Positions 24,345 to 32,921 of a DNA stretch of 64,000 bases are shown one piece after another (position 1 is the first letter of the stretch; each line of letters starts with the position of its first letter). The stretch is from positions 52,632 to 116,631 of the forward strand of contig CAIYLG010000007.1 of the NCBI GenBank assembly GCA_903927025.1, in the 5' to 3' direction. The stretch comes from an uncultured Armatimonadota bacterium (GTDB lineage Bacteria > Armatimonadota > Fimbriimonadia > Fimbriimonadales > Fimbriimonadaceae). A model generated the notes under the pieces. The model did not search any database. It saw nothing but the letters and a program-made list of their open reading frames with translations, and was not told where the DNA came from. The position numbers were made by a program, and so were the translations under genes.

Positions 24345-26552
24345 ATGTCCACTGTGTTAGACCTCAGCTCGCTGAATCCTGAGCAGAGGGAGGCGGTGGA
24401 GCATCCCGGCGGCCCGATGCTGATTTTTGCGGGTGCTGGGTCTGGAAAAACCCGAGTCATCACCTTCCGAATTGCTCGACTGATGCAGATGGGCGTTCCC
24501 GCTTCAAGAATTTTGGCGGTGACGTTCACCAACAAATCCGCCCGTGAAATGCGGTCCCGTGTGGAAGAGCTCGTCGGCGAAGTTGCTGGCTCGATGTGGA
24601 TCGGTACTTTCCACTCGCTTTGTGCCCGAATCCTCCGCATTGATGGAAAGGGAATTGGGCTCGACCCCAATTTCGTGATTTACGACGACACGGATCAACT
24701 TTCGCTGATTCGCGAAGTATTCAAAGCAAAGAACATTGACGATAAGTCGATTCAGCCGCGTGGAGTTCTCAACGAAATCTCCAGCGCCAAAGAAAAGCTA
24801 CAGACGCCAGAGCAATACGCAGACCGCGCAACAGGTTTCTTCGAGCGAATCGCGGCGGACGTGTACAAGTCGTACAACCAGCTCCTCCGCAAGGCGAATG
24901 CGCTTGATTTTGACGACATCCTGTACTACGCAAACCGCCTGCTGGAGCAACGTGCGGACATTCTCGAGAAGTACCAGACGCGGTTCATGCATGTGCTGGT
25001 GGACGAGTATCAGGACGTCAACTTTGCCCAGTACAACATCGTCCATATGCTGGCGGGCAAGCATAAGAACGTAGTGGTTGTGGGAGACGATGACCAGTCG
25101 ATCTATGCCTGGCGCGGTGCCGATGTCTCGCTGATTCTGAAGTTTGGAAGCGACTATCCAGACGCAAAGATCATCAAGCTGGAGCGCAACTATCGCAGCA
25201 CCAAGACGATTCTTGCCGCCGCCAACGAGGTGATCAAGCTCAATCGATCTCGAGCCCACAAGCAGCTTTGGACCGAGAATGACCAGGGCGTCCCCATCAC
25301 TCTGACTCAGGTGGGTACCGAACACGACGAGGGAATGGTGGTTGCGGAGCGGATCCTGCAGGATGTTCGCACCGGGCGGAGGAACTTCCGCGACTGCGCT
25401 GTGCTTTACCGAACCAACGCTCAGTCCCGTGTGATGGAAGAGGCGTTTCTCACGATGAGGATTCCCCACATCCTTGTAGGCGGCCAGCGATTCTATGAGC
25501 GCAAGGAAATCAAGGACATGCTGGCGTATCTTCGCCTCACCTTCAATCCTCGCGACGATGTTTCGCTTCGTCGAGCAATCAATGTCCCGACTCGAGGCGT
25601 TGGGGCGACGTCGCTCGCCAACATCGAGAAGTGGGCGGCGGATCATGACTCCCAGCTATGGACCGCAATCATAGACCAAGAAGTCCAACATGGCCTTCCC
25701 AAGAAAGCGAGCTCCGCAATCCGCGCGTTTGCATCCGCAATTACCGAGGCTCAGGAGATTGCGGAATCGGGAAGCGTGACCCCAGTATTGCGATCGCTTC
25801 TTTCAGGATCGGGCTATGTGGACATGCTTAAGGCGGAGCATTCGCAGGAAGCTCTGGGCAGACTTGAGAACCTTCAGGAACTTCTCAATGTCACGTCTGA
25901 ATACGATGCCACCGCCGACGAGCCGACGCTGGGTGGATTCCTGGAAAGTGTTTCGCTGGTTGCCGACGTTGATTCATTAACCACGGATGGGGATGCGGTG
26001 ACGCTGATGACCCTCCACTCCGCAAAGGGTCTCGAATTCCCGGTGGTATTCATGGCGGGCATGGAGGAAGGAGTGTTTCCTCACTCCAGATCTCTGAATA
26101 CAGATTCAGAAGTTGAGGAGGAACGTCGGCTCTGTTACGTGGGAATGACGCGGGCTCGACAAGAGCTTCACCTGCTTCACGCGCATCGTCGATCCGTGTA
26201 CGGAACTCCCAACTTCAACCGTCGGTCTCGGTTCTTGGACAACATCCCGCCCGAGCTGTTGGATACGCTCAACGTGGGTGGATATCGATCACCCGAAGCA
26301 CGCACCGTCAGTCAGGAGCGGTCGGGAACCTACACGGTGACGGAGCCGAAGCGAGTTGAGGCACCCAAGGCGCCGTTGTGGAAACCGCCGTTTGAAATCG
26401 GCCAGCGCGTTCGGCATGTCAAGTTCGGACTCGGGGTCGTGGTTGCCTGCAATCCGATTAAAGATGACGTCGAGGTGACAGTTGCGTTTCCTGGTGTCGT
26501 CGGTGTGAAGAAGCTGGTGCAAAAATTTGCTAAATTGGAGGCGGTTGCGTAA
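24345..26552 (+). CDS. pcrA: ATP-dependent DNA helicase PcrA/UvrD
   Basis: 735 residues from ATG 24345, matching usual PcrA length; the open frame reaches back to 24021 but the extra residues overlap a divergent gene and do not look like helicase. Motifs: LNPEQREAVEHP (Q motif), FAGAGSGKTRVIT (Walker A, 28-40), VDEYQDVN (motif II), DDDQSIYAWRGAD (motif III), ERNYRSTKTIL (motif IV), TLHSAKGLEFPVVF (motif V), VGMTRARQELHL (motif VI). The C-terminal tail EIGQRVRHVKFGLGVV is the Tudor-like RNA-polymerase-binding domain. It unwinds DNA in nucleotide-excision and replication-fork repair. Confidence 0.97.
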   Translation: MSTVLDLSSLNPEQREAVEHPGGPMLIFAGAGSGKTRVITFRIARLMQMGVPASRILAVTFTNKSAREMRSRVEELVGEVAGSMWIGTFHSLCARILRIDGKGIGLDPNFVIYDDTDQLSLIREVFKAKNIDDKSIQPRGVLNEISSAKEKLQTPEQYADRATGFFERIAADVYKSYNQLLRKANALDFDDILYYANRLLEQRADILEKYQTRFMHVLVDEYQDVNFAQYNIVHMLAGKHKNVVVVGDDDQSIYAWRGADVSLILKFGSDYPDAKIIKLERNYRSTKTILAAANEVIKLNRSRAHKQLWTENDQGVPITLTQVGTEHDEGMVVAERILQDVRTGRRNFRDCAVLYRTNAQSRVMEEAFLTMRIPHILVGGQRFYERKEIKDMLAYLRLTFNPRDDVSLRRAINVPTRGVGATSLANIEKWAADHDSQLWTAIIDQEVQHGLPKKASSAIRAFASAITEAQEIAESGSVTPVLRSLLSGSGYVDMLKAEHSQEALGRLENLQELLNVTSEYDATADEPTLGGFLESVSLVADVDSLTTDGDAVTLMTLHSAKGLEFPVVFMAGMEEGVFPHSRSLNTDSEVEEERRLCYVGMTRARQELHLLHAHRRSVYGTPNFNRRSRFLDNIPPELLDTLNVGGYRSPEARTVSQERSGTYTVTEPKRVEAPKAPLWKPPFEIGQRVRHVKFGLGVVVACNPIKDDVEVTVAFPGVVGVKKLVQKFAKLEAVA

Positions 26553-26559
26553 CCGCCAT

Positions 26560-27195
26560 ATGAAGCACGGATCGCTCAGCGTTGGTCGCATTCTTATTCT
26601 CATTCCGCTCATTGGGGGCGCAGGATGCCGCTCTCGAAGCAATTGGTTCCCGATGAAGGTCGGCCAGCATTGGACCTATGAAGTTCGATCTGGATTTGAT
26701 ATCAGGGTTGAGTCGATCAAAGTCTTGCGACCGCTGACTGTGGCTGGAGCCGATGGCTTCGAACTCTCGGGTCCTTTGGGGGTTTCCCGTCTCGCCTGGA
26801 GAGGGGATGAACTTTGGGCGGATCGTAGTGCCAACGTCCAGTTCGTTCCATCATTGCTCCTGTTTAGACCGAGCGTCGACCTGTCGGTGGATAAATCGAA
26901 GAAGGACGATCCGATTTACCAAAGATACGGCGCTGAAGTCGGTCAATGGGAAGGCAAGGTAATCGTCATGGGGCATGAGCGCACGGCTTCTGCGAAGCTT
27001 TACGAACGCCAGGAATCCGTTGAGATCAAGGCGAGAAAGGTTTCCGCCATTCTGGCGACGCTGAAGCTGACAATAGACCGACACGACGTCGAGCTGAAGT
27101 CGTGGTACCAGCAGGGCGTAGGCCTTGTCCAGCAGGAGCAGCGAACTGGAGTCACCCGAGTGGTTCGCCTTGAATTGAAGAGCCACGGAGACTAG
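26560..27195 (+). CDS. Putative lipoprotein, unknown function
   Basis: 211 residues from ATG 26560, 7 bases past pcrA. The N-terminus MKHGSLSVGRILILIPLIGGAGC has a lipobox (GGAGC), so it is likely a membrane-anchored lipoprotein. The sequence FPMKVGQHWTYEVRSG at about 30-45 is the start of a beta-rich domain seen in many hypothetical bacterial surface proteins ('F-P-x-x-x-G-x-x-W-x-Y'). No catalytic motif. Its stop codon overlaps the stop of the convergent phosphoesterase gene within the palindrome CTAG. Confidence 0.7.
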   Translation: MKHGSLSVGRILILIPLIGGAGCRSRSNWFPMKVGQHWTYEVRSGFDIRVESIKVLRPLTVAGADGFELSGPLGVSRLAWRGDELWADRSANVQFVPSLLLFRPSVDLSVDKSKKDDPIYQRYGAEVGQWEGKVIVMGHERTASAKLYERQESVEIKARKVSAILATLKLTIDRHDVELKSWYQQGVGLVQQEQRTGVTRVVRLELKSHGD

Positions 27196-28007
27196 CGCAG
27201 GTCCAGTGAGTTGAGCGTGAGGATCGCGACCTCAGGCGGGCACAGGAATCGAGTTGGAAGGAACGTAGTTCCAATTCCGCGAGACACATAGAGTGGGGTC
27301 GGCGCATTTGGATAGAATCCGCGCGGATAAGTCTTGCCAAGGTCCGTGTGCATCGGAGTGAATCCGCCCGGAAATCGGAACTGACCACCATGAGTGTGAC
27401 CGCTGAGCTGGAGCGCGCACTTTTTCGGGAGCATGCCGACGAGATCGGGCTCGTGCCAAATCGCGATGGCAGGATCCGTTTTCAGCTTTTCAACGGTCCA
27501 GACCGGATCGGCAGTTCCTCCTAGCGCAGAGTCAATGCCTACCCATGCAACACCCTTGTGCTCCCAGATCTGGTTTCGAAGCAGGGTGATGTGGAGGTCG
27601 CTGAAGATTGGCTCCAGCAGGTCAGGAGTTCCATTCTCGTAGTCGTGATTCCCTGGTACGGCAACGACGCTGCCCTGCATGAGCAGAAGGAGTTCAAGGG
27701 ATTCCATGAGCTGGCCGTACGAAGCGGTCTGCCAGGACTCCACAAAGTCTCCGGCGAGGACAACCATATCCGGCTTCTCGTCAATCGCCATGGAGATGGC
27801 ACGCTGCGCCATTTCAATGGAGCATTGGCTGCCGATGTGAAAGTCAGTGAGTAGGGCGACTTTAAATCCGGAGAGTCGGTCTGGCCAAAGGGGGAGGGTA
27901 AGGGACTTGCGCTCTAGGACGAGATTGCGAGCCTCAACAAGTGCTCCGTAGGTGACGGTGGCTACACCGGCAGTGCCGAGCAGAAGGGCCCAATCTCGAA
28001 AACGCAT
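27192..28007 (-). CDS. Metallophosphoesterase, YkuE-like, membrane-anchored (paralog 1)
   Basis: 271 residues. N-terminal hydrophobic helix (WALLLGTAGVATVTYGAL) anchors it. Calcineurin-like motifs: LLTDFHIG, VVLAGDFVE, VPGNHDYENG, LSGHTHGGQFRFPGG. The order and spacing are those of the YkuE-type subfamily of binuclear metallophosphoesterases. The next gene upstream is a paralog with 33 bases between. Substrate not predictable; relatives act on UDP-lipids or other phosphodiesters. Confidence 0.9.
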   Translation of the reverse strand: MRFRDWALLLGTAGVATVTYGALVEARNLVLERKSLTLPLWPDRLSGFKVALLTDFHIGSQCSIEMAQRAISMAIDEKPDMVVLAGDFVESWQTASYGQLMESLELLLLMQGSVVAVPGNHDYENGTPDLLEPIFSDLHITLLRNQIWEHKGVAWVGIDSALGGTADPVWTVEKLKTDPAIAIWHEPDLVGMLPKKCALQLSGHTHGGQFRFPGGFTPMHTDLGKTYPRGFYPNAPTPLYVSRGIGTTFLPTRFLCPPEVAILTLNSLDLR

Positions 28008-28040
28008 GACACCAGGTTGTACCCGGGCGGGCGGCGTTTC

Positions 28041-28871
28041 CTAAGCGCTGCGCAGCGTTAAGATGCTGACTTCGGGCCGGCAGAAGAGGCGCATCCTTGG
28101 GCCAACGGTGCCGATGCCTCGGGTGACATACAGGGGAACCTTGGCTTCTGGATAGTAGCCGGCGTAGTATTTCCACGCCCCTCTTGGTGTATGTAGGGGT
28201 CGGCCATTGGGAAGGCATATCTGGCCACCGTGACTGTGCCCGCTGAGCTGGAGGCTCACATTGGTTGGCAATGTGTCGACGAAGTCTGGCTCGTGGAAGA
28301 GGGTGAGGAGCGACTTTGAGAAGCTTGCATCGGCGAGAAACTGGGGCTTGTGTCGGTGGGCGATGGCGTCGTCCACTCCCGCGACCGTTACTCCGCGCAC
28401 CTCGATGGCGCCGTTTCGCAAGACCTTCGCGGAGCTGCTGGAGACCGCTTCAATGATCCCGCTGATATTCCGGCAGTCGTAGTCATGGTTGCCGAGGGTT
28501 GCCACGACGGGGCATTTGGCTTCGTGGAGAGGTTCCAGAGCCTGGCGTACAAAGTTCAGGTGAGGGGTGTCGCCCCAGTTGACGAAGTCGCCAGGCAACG
28601 CAATGAGGTCCGGCTTTTCGGCGATGGCCAACTCAAGCGCATGGCTGGCGTGGATTACTTCGCGCGGAGAATTAGTGTGGAGGTCCGCCAACAAAGCGAC
28701 CTTGAATCCGTTCGCGTCCCACTGCGGCAATTCCAGTTCATGCCGCTCCACCGAGACCCAGCCAGTGCTGTAGCTAGCTGTTGCAAGGGGGAGGACGGTG
28801 CAGGTCGCACCGGCTGCCATCCAGCGGATGAAATCTCTTCGGGAGGGGTTAGAACTCTTCGGTCGGGTCAA
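28041..28871 (-). CDS. Tat-exported metallophosphoesterase (paralog 2)
   Basis: 276 residues. SNPSRRDFIRWMAAGATC is a twin-arginine signal. Motifs: LLADLHTNSP, IALPGDFVNWGD, TLGNHDYDC, LSGHSHGGQICLPNG. It is clearly a tandem duplicate of the 27192-28007 gene (same order FKVALL(T/A)D...EKPD...GDFV), but is exported by Tat instead of being anchored by an uncleaved helix. Its start is 8 bases past the stop of the 28880-29911 gene, so three genes form one minus-strand operon. Confidence 0.92.
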   Translation of the reverse strand: MTRPKSSNPSRRDFIRWMAAGATCTVLPLATASYSTGWVSVERHELELPQWDANGFKVALLADLHTNSPREVIHASHALELAIAEKPDLIALPGDFVNWGDTPHLNFVRQALEPLHEAKCPVVATLGNHDYDCRNISGIIEAVSSSSAKVLRNGAIEVRGVTVAGVDDAIAHRHKPQFLADASFSKSLLTLFHEPDFVDTLPTNVSLQLSGHSHGGQICLPNGRPLHTPRGAWKYYAGYYPEAKVPLYVTRGIGTVGPRMRLFCRPEVSILTLRSA

Positions 28872-28879
28872 TGCCTATC

Positions 28880-29911
28880 CTAGCTTCGGCTTCCGCCGGC
28901 TGGTCTTCGTCGCTCCTTTGCGCTCTCACGTTTCAATGTTTCAAAAAGTAGAATCAGCGTCTTTGATGCCATCCACTGTGCATAGGCGCTGTGGGCACGG
29001 TTTTCTACCAGATCATCTGCAACCGCCAAAACCTCGCCAAAGTTTCCGAGCCCCTTTAAATGCATGAGGTAGGCGACATCGAGGAGGCGTGTGTGGTGAT
29101 CGTCGATGACCTCTTGGGTGAAGAGCTGCTCTCGGTGGGGTGCCATCACTTCGTTCCACCAGTCCAGGCTGTTGAACTGTTCTTCGGTTGCGGTGGCTCC
29201 ATGTTCTTCGAGGAACTTCTCAAGGGCTGGAGCAACGCTTCCCAATTCGAGCCTCCAAAGCGACGCCGCTGGCAGTTTGGGAATCAGCTTCCTAAGATCC
29301 GGAATCGTCTCCTTGGTCCGAGGAAGTTTTTCGGCTGGATGGTCGAAGTCGATTTCCTTTGGAAGTGCGGCACGCCAGTAGGCCATCACGGAAGGCATGC
29401 TCTTGGTCTTAGAAACTGATTGTGCCAACCTAGCGAGGGCGTACTCGACGGGAACCTCGGCACACAGAGTCGGTTCCGGCTGGAGCTTGCGCATTCGGCC
29501 GAGGCGGACGTGAAATTCGTCTACGCTGAGAGTGTCCTCGATTGCCCTGGTCACGCCATCGCGATTGTTGAAGTGGGCTATCAACCAGCTGACACGGCCC
29601 CTTTGCTCCCTGCTGTAAGTGATTGCGGATTCGCCAGCGCCATCCGCTGACACTAAAAAGGATGCGTTGAGCGGCGGCGGCAGCTCCTGCTCCACGCCGA
29701 CGGAAGCATCTTCGATGTCCGAAGGCTGATAGCCAGCCTGCGCCAAGAGAAACAGCACCTTGCGCAGGACTCTTCGATCCTGCTTTTCAGGAAAGCCCAG
29801 CTCAAGCTCTGCGACGGTATCTGCCAAACTCTGGCTCGGTTCCGACTTGGCGAGCTTTTCAAACTCTCCCCACTGGCGCGCCCTTATCCAGCCGCTCCAT
29901 TCACGCCTCAT
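28880..29911 (-). CDS. Conserved-looking hypothetical protein, cytoplasmic
   Basis: 343 residues, mostly helical, without signal or membrane segments. I do not recognise a family. The first ~60 residues (ARQWGEFEKLAKSEPSQSLADTV) and the last ~90 (helix-rich, with HHTRLLDVAYLMHLKGLGNFGEVLAVADDL) look like TPR-type or HEAT-type helical repeats. It heads the operon with the two phosphoesterases and is divergent from pstS; the Pho-box-like repeats lie between them and might serve both. Confidence 0.7.
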   Translation of the reverse strand: MRREWSGWIRARQWGEFEKLAKSEPSQSLADTVAELELGFPEKQDRRVLRKVLFLLAQAGYQPSDIEDASVGVEQELPPPLNASFLVSADGAGESAITYSREQRGRVSWLIAHFNNRDGVTRAIEDTLSVDEFHVRLGRMRKLQPEPTLCAEVPVEYALARLAQSVSKTKSMPSVMAYWRAALPKEIDFDHPAEKLPRTKETIPDLRKLIPKLPAASLWRLELGSVAPALEKFLEEHGATATEEQFNSLDWWNEVMAPHREQLFTQEVIDDHHTRLLDVAYLMHLKGLGNFGEVLAVADDLVENRAHSAYAQWMASKTLILLFETLKRESAKERRRPAGGSRS

Positions 29912-29969
29912 CTTAGGTTCATTCTAGCCTGAAATGAGCCGAACCTAGTAAAATCGGCGCTTAGGACTC

Positions 29970-29986
29970 TTAACATTCTCTTAACA
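29970..29986 (+). promoter_or_regulatory. Pho-box-like direct repeats upstream of pstS
   Basis: TTAACA at 29970-29975 and TTAACA at 29981-29986, separated by 5 bases (11-base period). This matches the PhoP direct-repeat arrangement known in Bacillus (TT-A/C/T-A-C/T-A, about 11-base period). It lies about 48 bases before the pstS ATG. Regulation by phosphate starvation is inferred. Confidence 0.6.
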
Positions 29987-29996
29987 CAAAATCGGT

Positions 29997-30008
29997 AGGT
30001 TCGAACCT
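29997..30008. promoter_or_regulatory. Perfect 12-base palindrome in the pstS promoter region
   Basis: AGGTTCGAACCT is a perfect palindrome 7 bases upstream of a -10-like TATTCT (30015-30020). If that -10 is used, the mRNA would start only about 7 bases before the pstS ATG. It could be an operator site; no known factor is implied. Confidence 0.35.
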
Positions 30009-30033
30009 GTTTTGTATTCTGTTTGATCAAAGG

Positions 30034-31041
30034 ATGAGCAAAGTTGCCGTGCCCGAATGGATTGTTGCCAGCCTCATTTTCGGAGTGGCCATCACAGGGT
30101 GCGAGGGCAATATATCGGCTTCTGGAAGCGGAGATATTGTGATCGACGGCAGCACAACCGTGTTCCCTGTTGCTCAAGCAATGGCCGAGGACTTCAAGGC
30201 GGAACATCCAGAAGCGAATCCATCCGTCAATAAATCTGGCACTGGCAGCGGCTTTCAGAAGTTCTCCCGAGGGGAGATTGATATTGCCACAGCTTCTCGC
30301 CCAATCGAGAGGAAAGAGGATGCTGAGCTGAGAATCAAGGGGATCGCCTACATCGAGATTCCTATAGCCTACGATGGAGTTTCTCTGGTCGTGAATCCCC
30401 AAAACTCGTGGGTCGATCACCTCTCGATGGCCGAACTCAAGCGAGCTTGGAGTTCGGCTAGCACCGTTAAGCTTTGGAGTGATATTCGTACAGGCTTTCC
30501 GCAGAGCCCGATTGTCTTCCATGGTCCCACCGACAACCACGGCACCTACGAGTACTTCACGGAGGCCGTCAACGGAAAGAAGGATGATCTTCGCGCGGAC
30601 TGCCAGAAAGACCAAGACTACAATCCAATTATCCAGGCGGTTGCCGGAGACAAAAACGCGATGGCCTATGTTGGGTTCAACTACTACATGGAGAACCAGG
30701 ACAAGGTAAAGATCGTGCCGATTGACTCTGGCAACGGACCCATTACGCCATCAGAGTCCACGATTGCCGACGGCAAATACGCGCCACTATCACGGCCGCT
30801 TTTTCTCTATGTGAACAAGGCTTCTTACGACACCAAGCCGCAGGTTCAGGCATTCGTAAAGTTTGCTCTCTCTGGTAAAGGGGATGCCGACGTGCGCGAA
30901 TCCAGGTACGTGGTTCTGCCCCGAGAACTTCACGATGCGGTTGCGAAGCACGTGGAACAAGAATTGGCGGGGACGATGTTCGCTCGCGTGGTGCCGGGCA
31001 CCCGGCTGAAGGATCTCTACACAAGGGTTCAGGGGAAATAG
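30034..31041 (+). CDS. pstS: Phosphate ABC transporter substrate-binding lipoprotein PstS
   Basis: 335 residues. Lipobox ITGC with the acylated Cys at position 23. Motifs of PstS: DGSTTVFPVAQAMAEDF (phosphate-binding loop), SGTGSGFQKFSRGEIDIATASRPI, and FHGPTDNHGTYEYFTEAV. It binds phosphate outside the inner membrane and passes it to PstCA. The Shine-Dalgarno region is poor (AAAGG abuts the ATG), fitting a nearly leaderless transcript. The stop is followed after 12 bases by pstC. Confidence 0.96.
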   Translation: MSKVAVPEWIVASLIFGVAITGCEGNISASGSGDIVIDGSTTVFPVAQAMAEDFKAEHPEANPSVNKSGTGSGFQKFSRGEIDIATASRPIERKEDAELRIKGIAYIEIPIAYDGVSLVVNPQNSWVDHLSMAELKRAWSSASTVKLWSDIRTGFPQSPIVFHGPTDNHGTYEYFTEAVNGKKDDLRADCQKDQDYNPIIQAVAGDKNAMAYVGFNYYMENQDKVKIVPIDSGNGPITPSESTIADGKYAPLSRPLFLYVNKASYDTKPQVQAFVKFALSGKGDADVRESRYVVLPRELHDAVAKHVEQELAGTMFARVVPGTRLKDLYTRVQGK

Positions 31042-31053
31042 GATCGGAAATTG

Positions 31054-31989
31054 ATGACTGTTCCTCCGTCCGATACACCGAAGAGCCGGCTCTTTTCGCG
31101 TCACATGCGCATGAGAGGGCTTAGTGAGGGACTGGTCAAGTGGTTCTGCTTTCTGTGCGCCCTGATCTCAATTGTCACTTCGGTAGGAATCATTTCGGTT
31201 CTGATTTCCCAGTCGATCCCCTTCTTCAACGCGGTTCCTCCGATCGACTTCTTTTCTGGCACAACCTGGAGCCCCACTCCTGAGCCTGGAAAGTTTGGGG
31301 TGGTTCCGCTTATCGCTGGAACGGTAATCATCACGGTGGGGGCTGGAATTTTTGCGGTACCTCTTGGGCTCCTGAGTGCGATCTACCTCAGCGAGTATGC
31401 CCACCCCAAGGTACGGAACTTCCTGAAGCCAACTCTTGAGCTGTTGGCAGGCATCCCAACCGTTGTGTACGGCTACTTTGGGCTGTTCTTTGTGACTCCG
31501 ATTCTCAAGCACTTTGTGCCGAGCATCGAGTCTTCCAACGCTGCCTCCGGTGCCATTGTGGTCGGCATCATGATTCTGCCCCTGGTCTCGTCCCTTTGCG
31601 AGGATGCCATTTCTGCCGTTCCTCACTCTTTGCGCGAAGGAGCATACGGCCTCGGAGCGACACGAATGGAAGTGATCACCAGGATTGTGCTGCCAAGCGG
31701 CCTATCCGGGATCATGGCGTCTTTTATCCTGGCCCTGTCTCGAGCGCTCGGAGAGACAATGGCGGTTACGTTGGCAGCTGGTGCCAATCCGGTCTTGACC
31801 TTTAACCCCGCGAAGGCGATTGAGACGATGACGTCCTACATCGTGGCCACCAGTAAAGGGGATGCCGACGTTGGATCGGTACGATACAACTCGATCTTCG
31901 CAGTTGGCATCACCCTATTCTTCTTCACGATGGTGATGAACCTCCTGGCTTCCAAATTGGTGAAGAAGTTCCGGCAGGTGTATTCGTGA
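31054..31989 (+). CDS. pstC: Phosphate ABC transporter permease PstC
   Basis: 311 residues from ATG 31054 (a TTG three bases earlier is in frame). Six transmembrane helices; the ABC permease loop EGAYGLGATRMEVITRIVLPSGLSGI (seen at ~205-235) and GIPTVVYGYFGL are characteristic of PstC. The N-terminal 30 residues are cytoplasmic and basic. Overlaps pstA by 4 bases (GTGA). Confidence 0.95.
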   Translation: MTVPPSDTPKSRLFSRHMRMRGLSEGLVKWFCFLCALISIVTSVGIISVLISQSIPFFNAVPPIDFFSGTTWSPTPEPGKFGVVPLIAGTVIITVGAGIFAVPLGLLSAIYLSEYAHPKVRNFLKPTLELLAGIPTVVYGYFGLFFVTPILKHFVPSIESSNAASGAIVVGIMILPLVSSLCEDAISAVPHSLREGAYGLGATRMEVITRIVLPSGLSGIMASFILALSRALGETMAVTLAAGANPVLTFNPAKAIETMTSYIVATSKGDADVGSVRYNSIFAVGITLFFFTMVMNLLASKLVKKFRQVYS

Positions 31990-32864
31990 TTCAAACAACG
32001 GGACGGGCGCGGCTTAGCCGCCGGAAGCGGGCGGATTGGCTTTTCGGAGCAGTCTGCTTTGGGGCAGCGTCTCTTGGCTTTCTCATCCTGATCCTGTTTG
32101 TTTTTCGGATTATTTCCGATGGAATGGGTCGGCTCAACCTCCATTTTCTAACGGATGGTCTCTCATCCCGACCGAACCGGACGGGGATATGGCCAGCCAT
32201 TGCTGGGAGCCTGTGGGTCATGGCGATCACATTTGTGATTGCCGTTCCACTGGGCATTGCCGCGGCGATCTACCTTGAGGAATTCAATACTCGAAAGTCC
32301 AAGCTGACTGAATTCATCCAGCTCAACATTGCCAATTTGGCTGGCGTACCGTCAATCGTTTACGGAATGTTGGGATTGGCGGTCTTCGTAAGATGGCTGG
32401 CGCTGCGGGAAAGTGTAATTTCTGGCGCGCTGACCATGTCCCTGCTGATATTGCCGATGGTGATCATCGTGACGCAGGAGGCGCTTCGTGCCGTTCCCAA
32501 GGGTTACCGCGATGGCTCCTTAGCGTTGGGGTCCACCTATTGGCAGGCGATTCGATACCAGGTTTTGCCCCCCGCCCTGCCTGGAATTCTGACCGGCGTG
32601 ATTCTTTCTGTTTCTCGTGCAGTTGGCGAGACGGCACCTCTCATCGTCGTCGGTGCGGCGGCCTACGTTTCTTCCGCGCCGAAGAGCATTGATGACCGGT
32701 ACACGGTTCTACCGATCAAGATTTTCGACTGGGCCGAGGAGTCCAAGCACGCCTTTAATGAGGATGCTGCCACGGCAATCTTGGTTCTGATGATGGCCCT
32801 TCTCGTCCTCAATTCTGTCGCGATTGTGCTGCGTTCTTTCGCTCGAAAGCGCGCTAAGGGGTGA
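31986..32864 (+). CDS. pstA: Phosphate ABC transporter permease PstA
   Basis: 292 residues with a GTG start inside the pstC stop. Six helices; VPSIVYGMLGLAVFV and DGSLALGSTYWQAIRYQVLPPALPGI (EAA-type loop). It pairs with PstC. The gene after it is not pstB or phoU, so the ATPase must be encoded elsewhere. No terminator is evident after the stop. Confidence 0.95.
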   Translation: MIQTTGRARLSRRKRADWLFGAVCFGAASLGFLILILFVFRIISDGMGRLNLHFLTDGLSSRPNRTGIWPAIAGSLWVMAITFVIAVPLGIAAAIYLEEFNTRKSKLTEFIQLNIANLAGVPSIVYGMLGLAVFVRWLALRESVISGALTMSLLILPMVIIVTQEALRAVPKGYRDGSLALGSTYWQAIRYQVLPPALPGILTGVILSVSRAVGETAPLIVVGAAAYVSSAPKSIDDRYTVLPIKIFDWAEESKHAFNEDAATAILVLMMALLVLNSVAIVLRSFARKRAKG

Positions 32865-32921
32865 TGCCCTCTATTTCTACGGTATTCGGCTTCTTGCCGA
32901 GCATGGTAAGTTAATCGTCCG

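Noticed and set aside
27192..27195. Shared stop codons in the palindrome CTAG between convergent genes
   Set aside because: Compact convergent overlap is common and needs no special explanation; a similar overlap is at 62270-62273.
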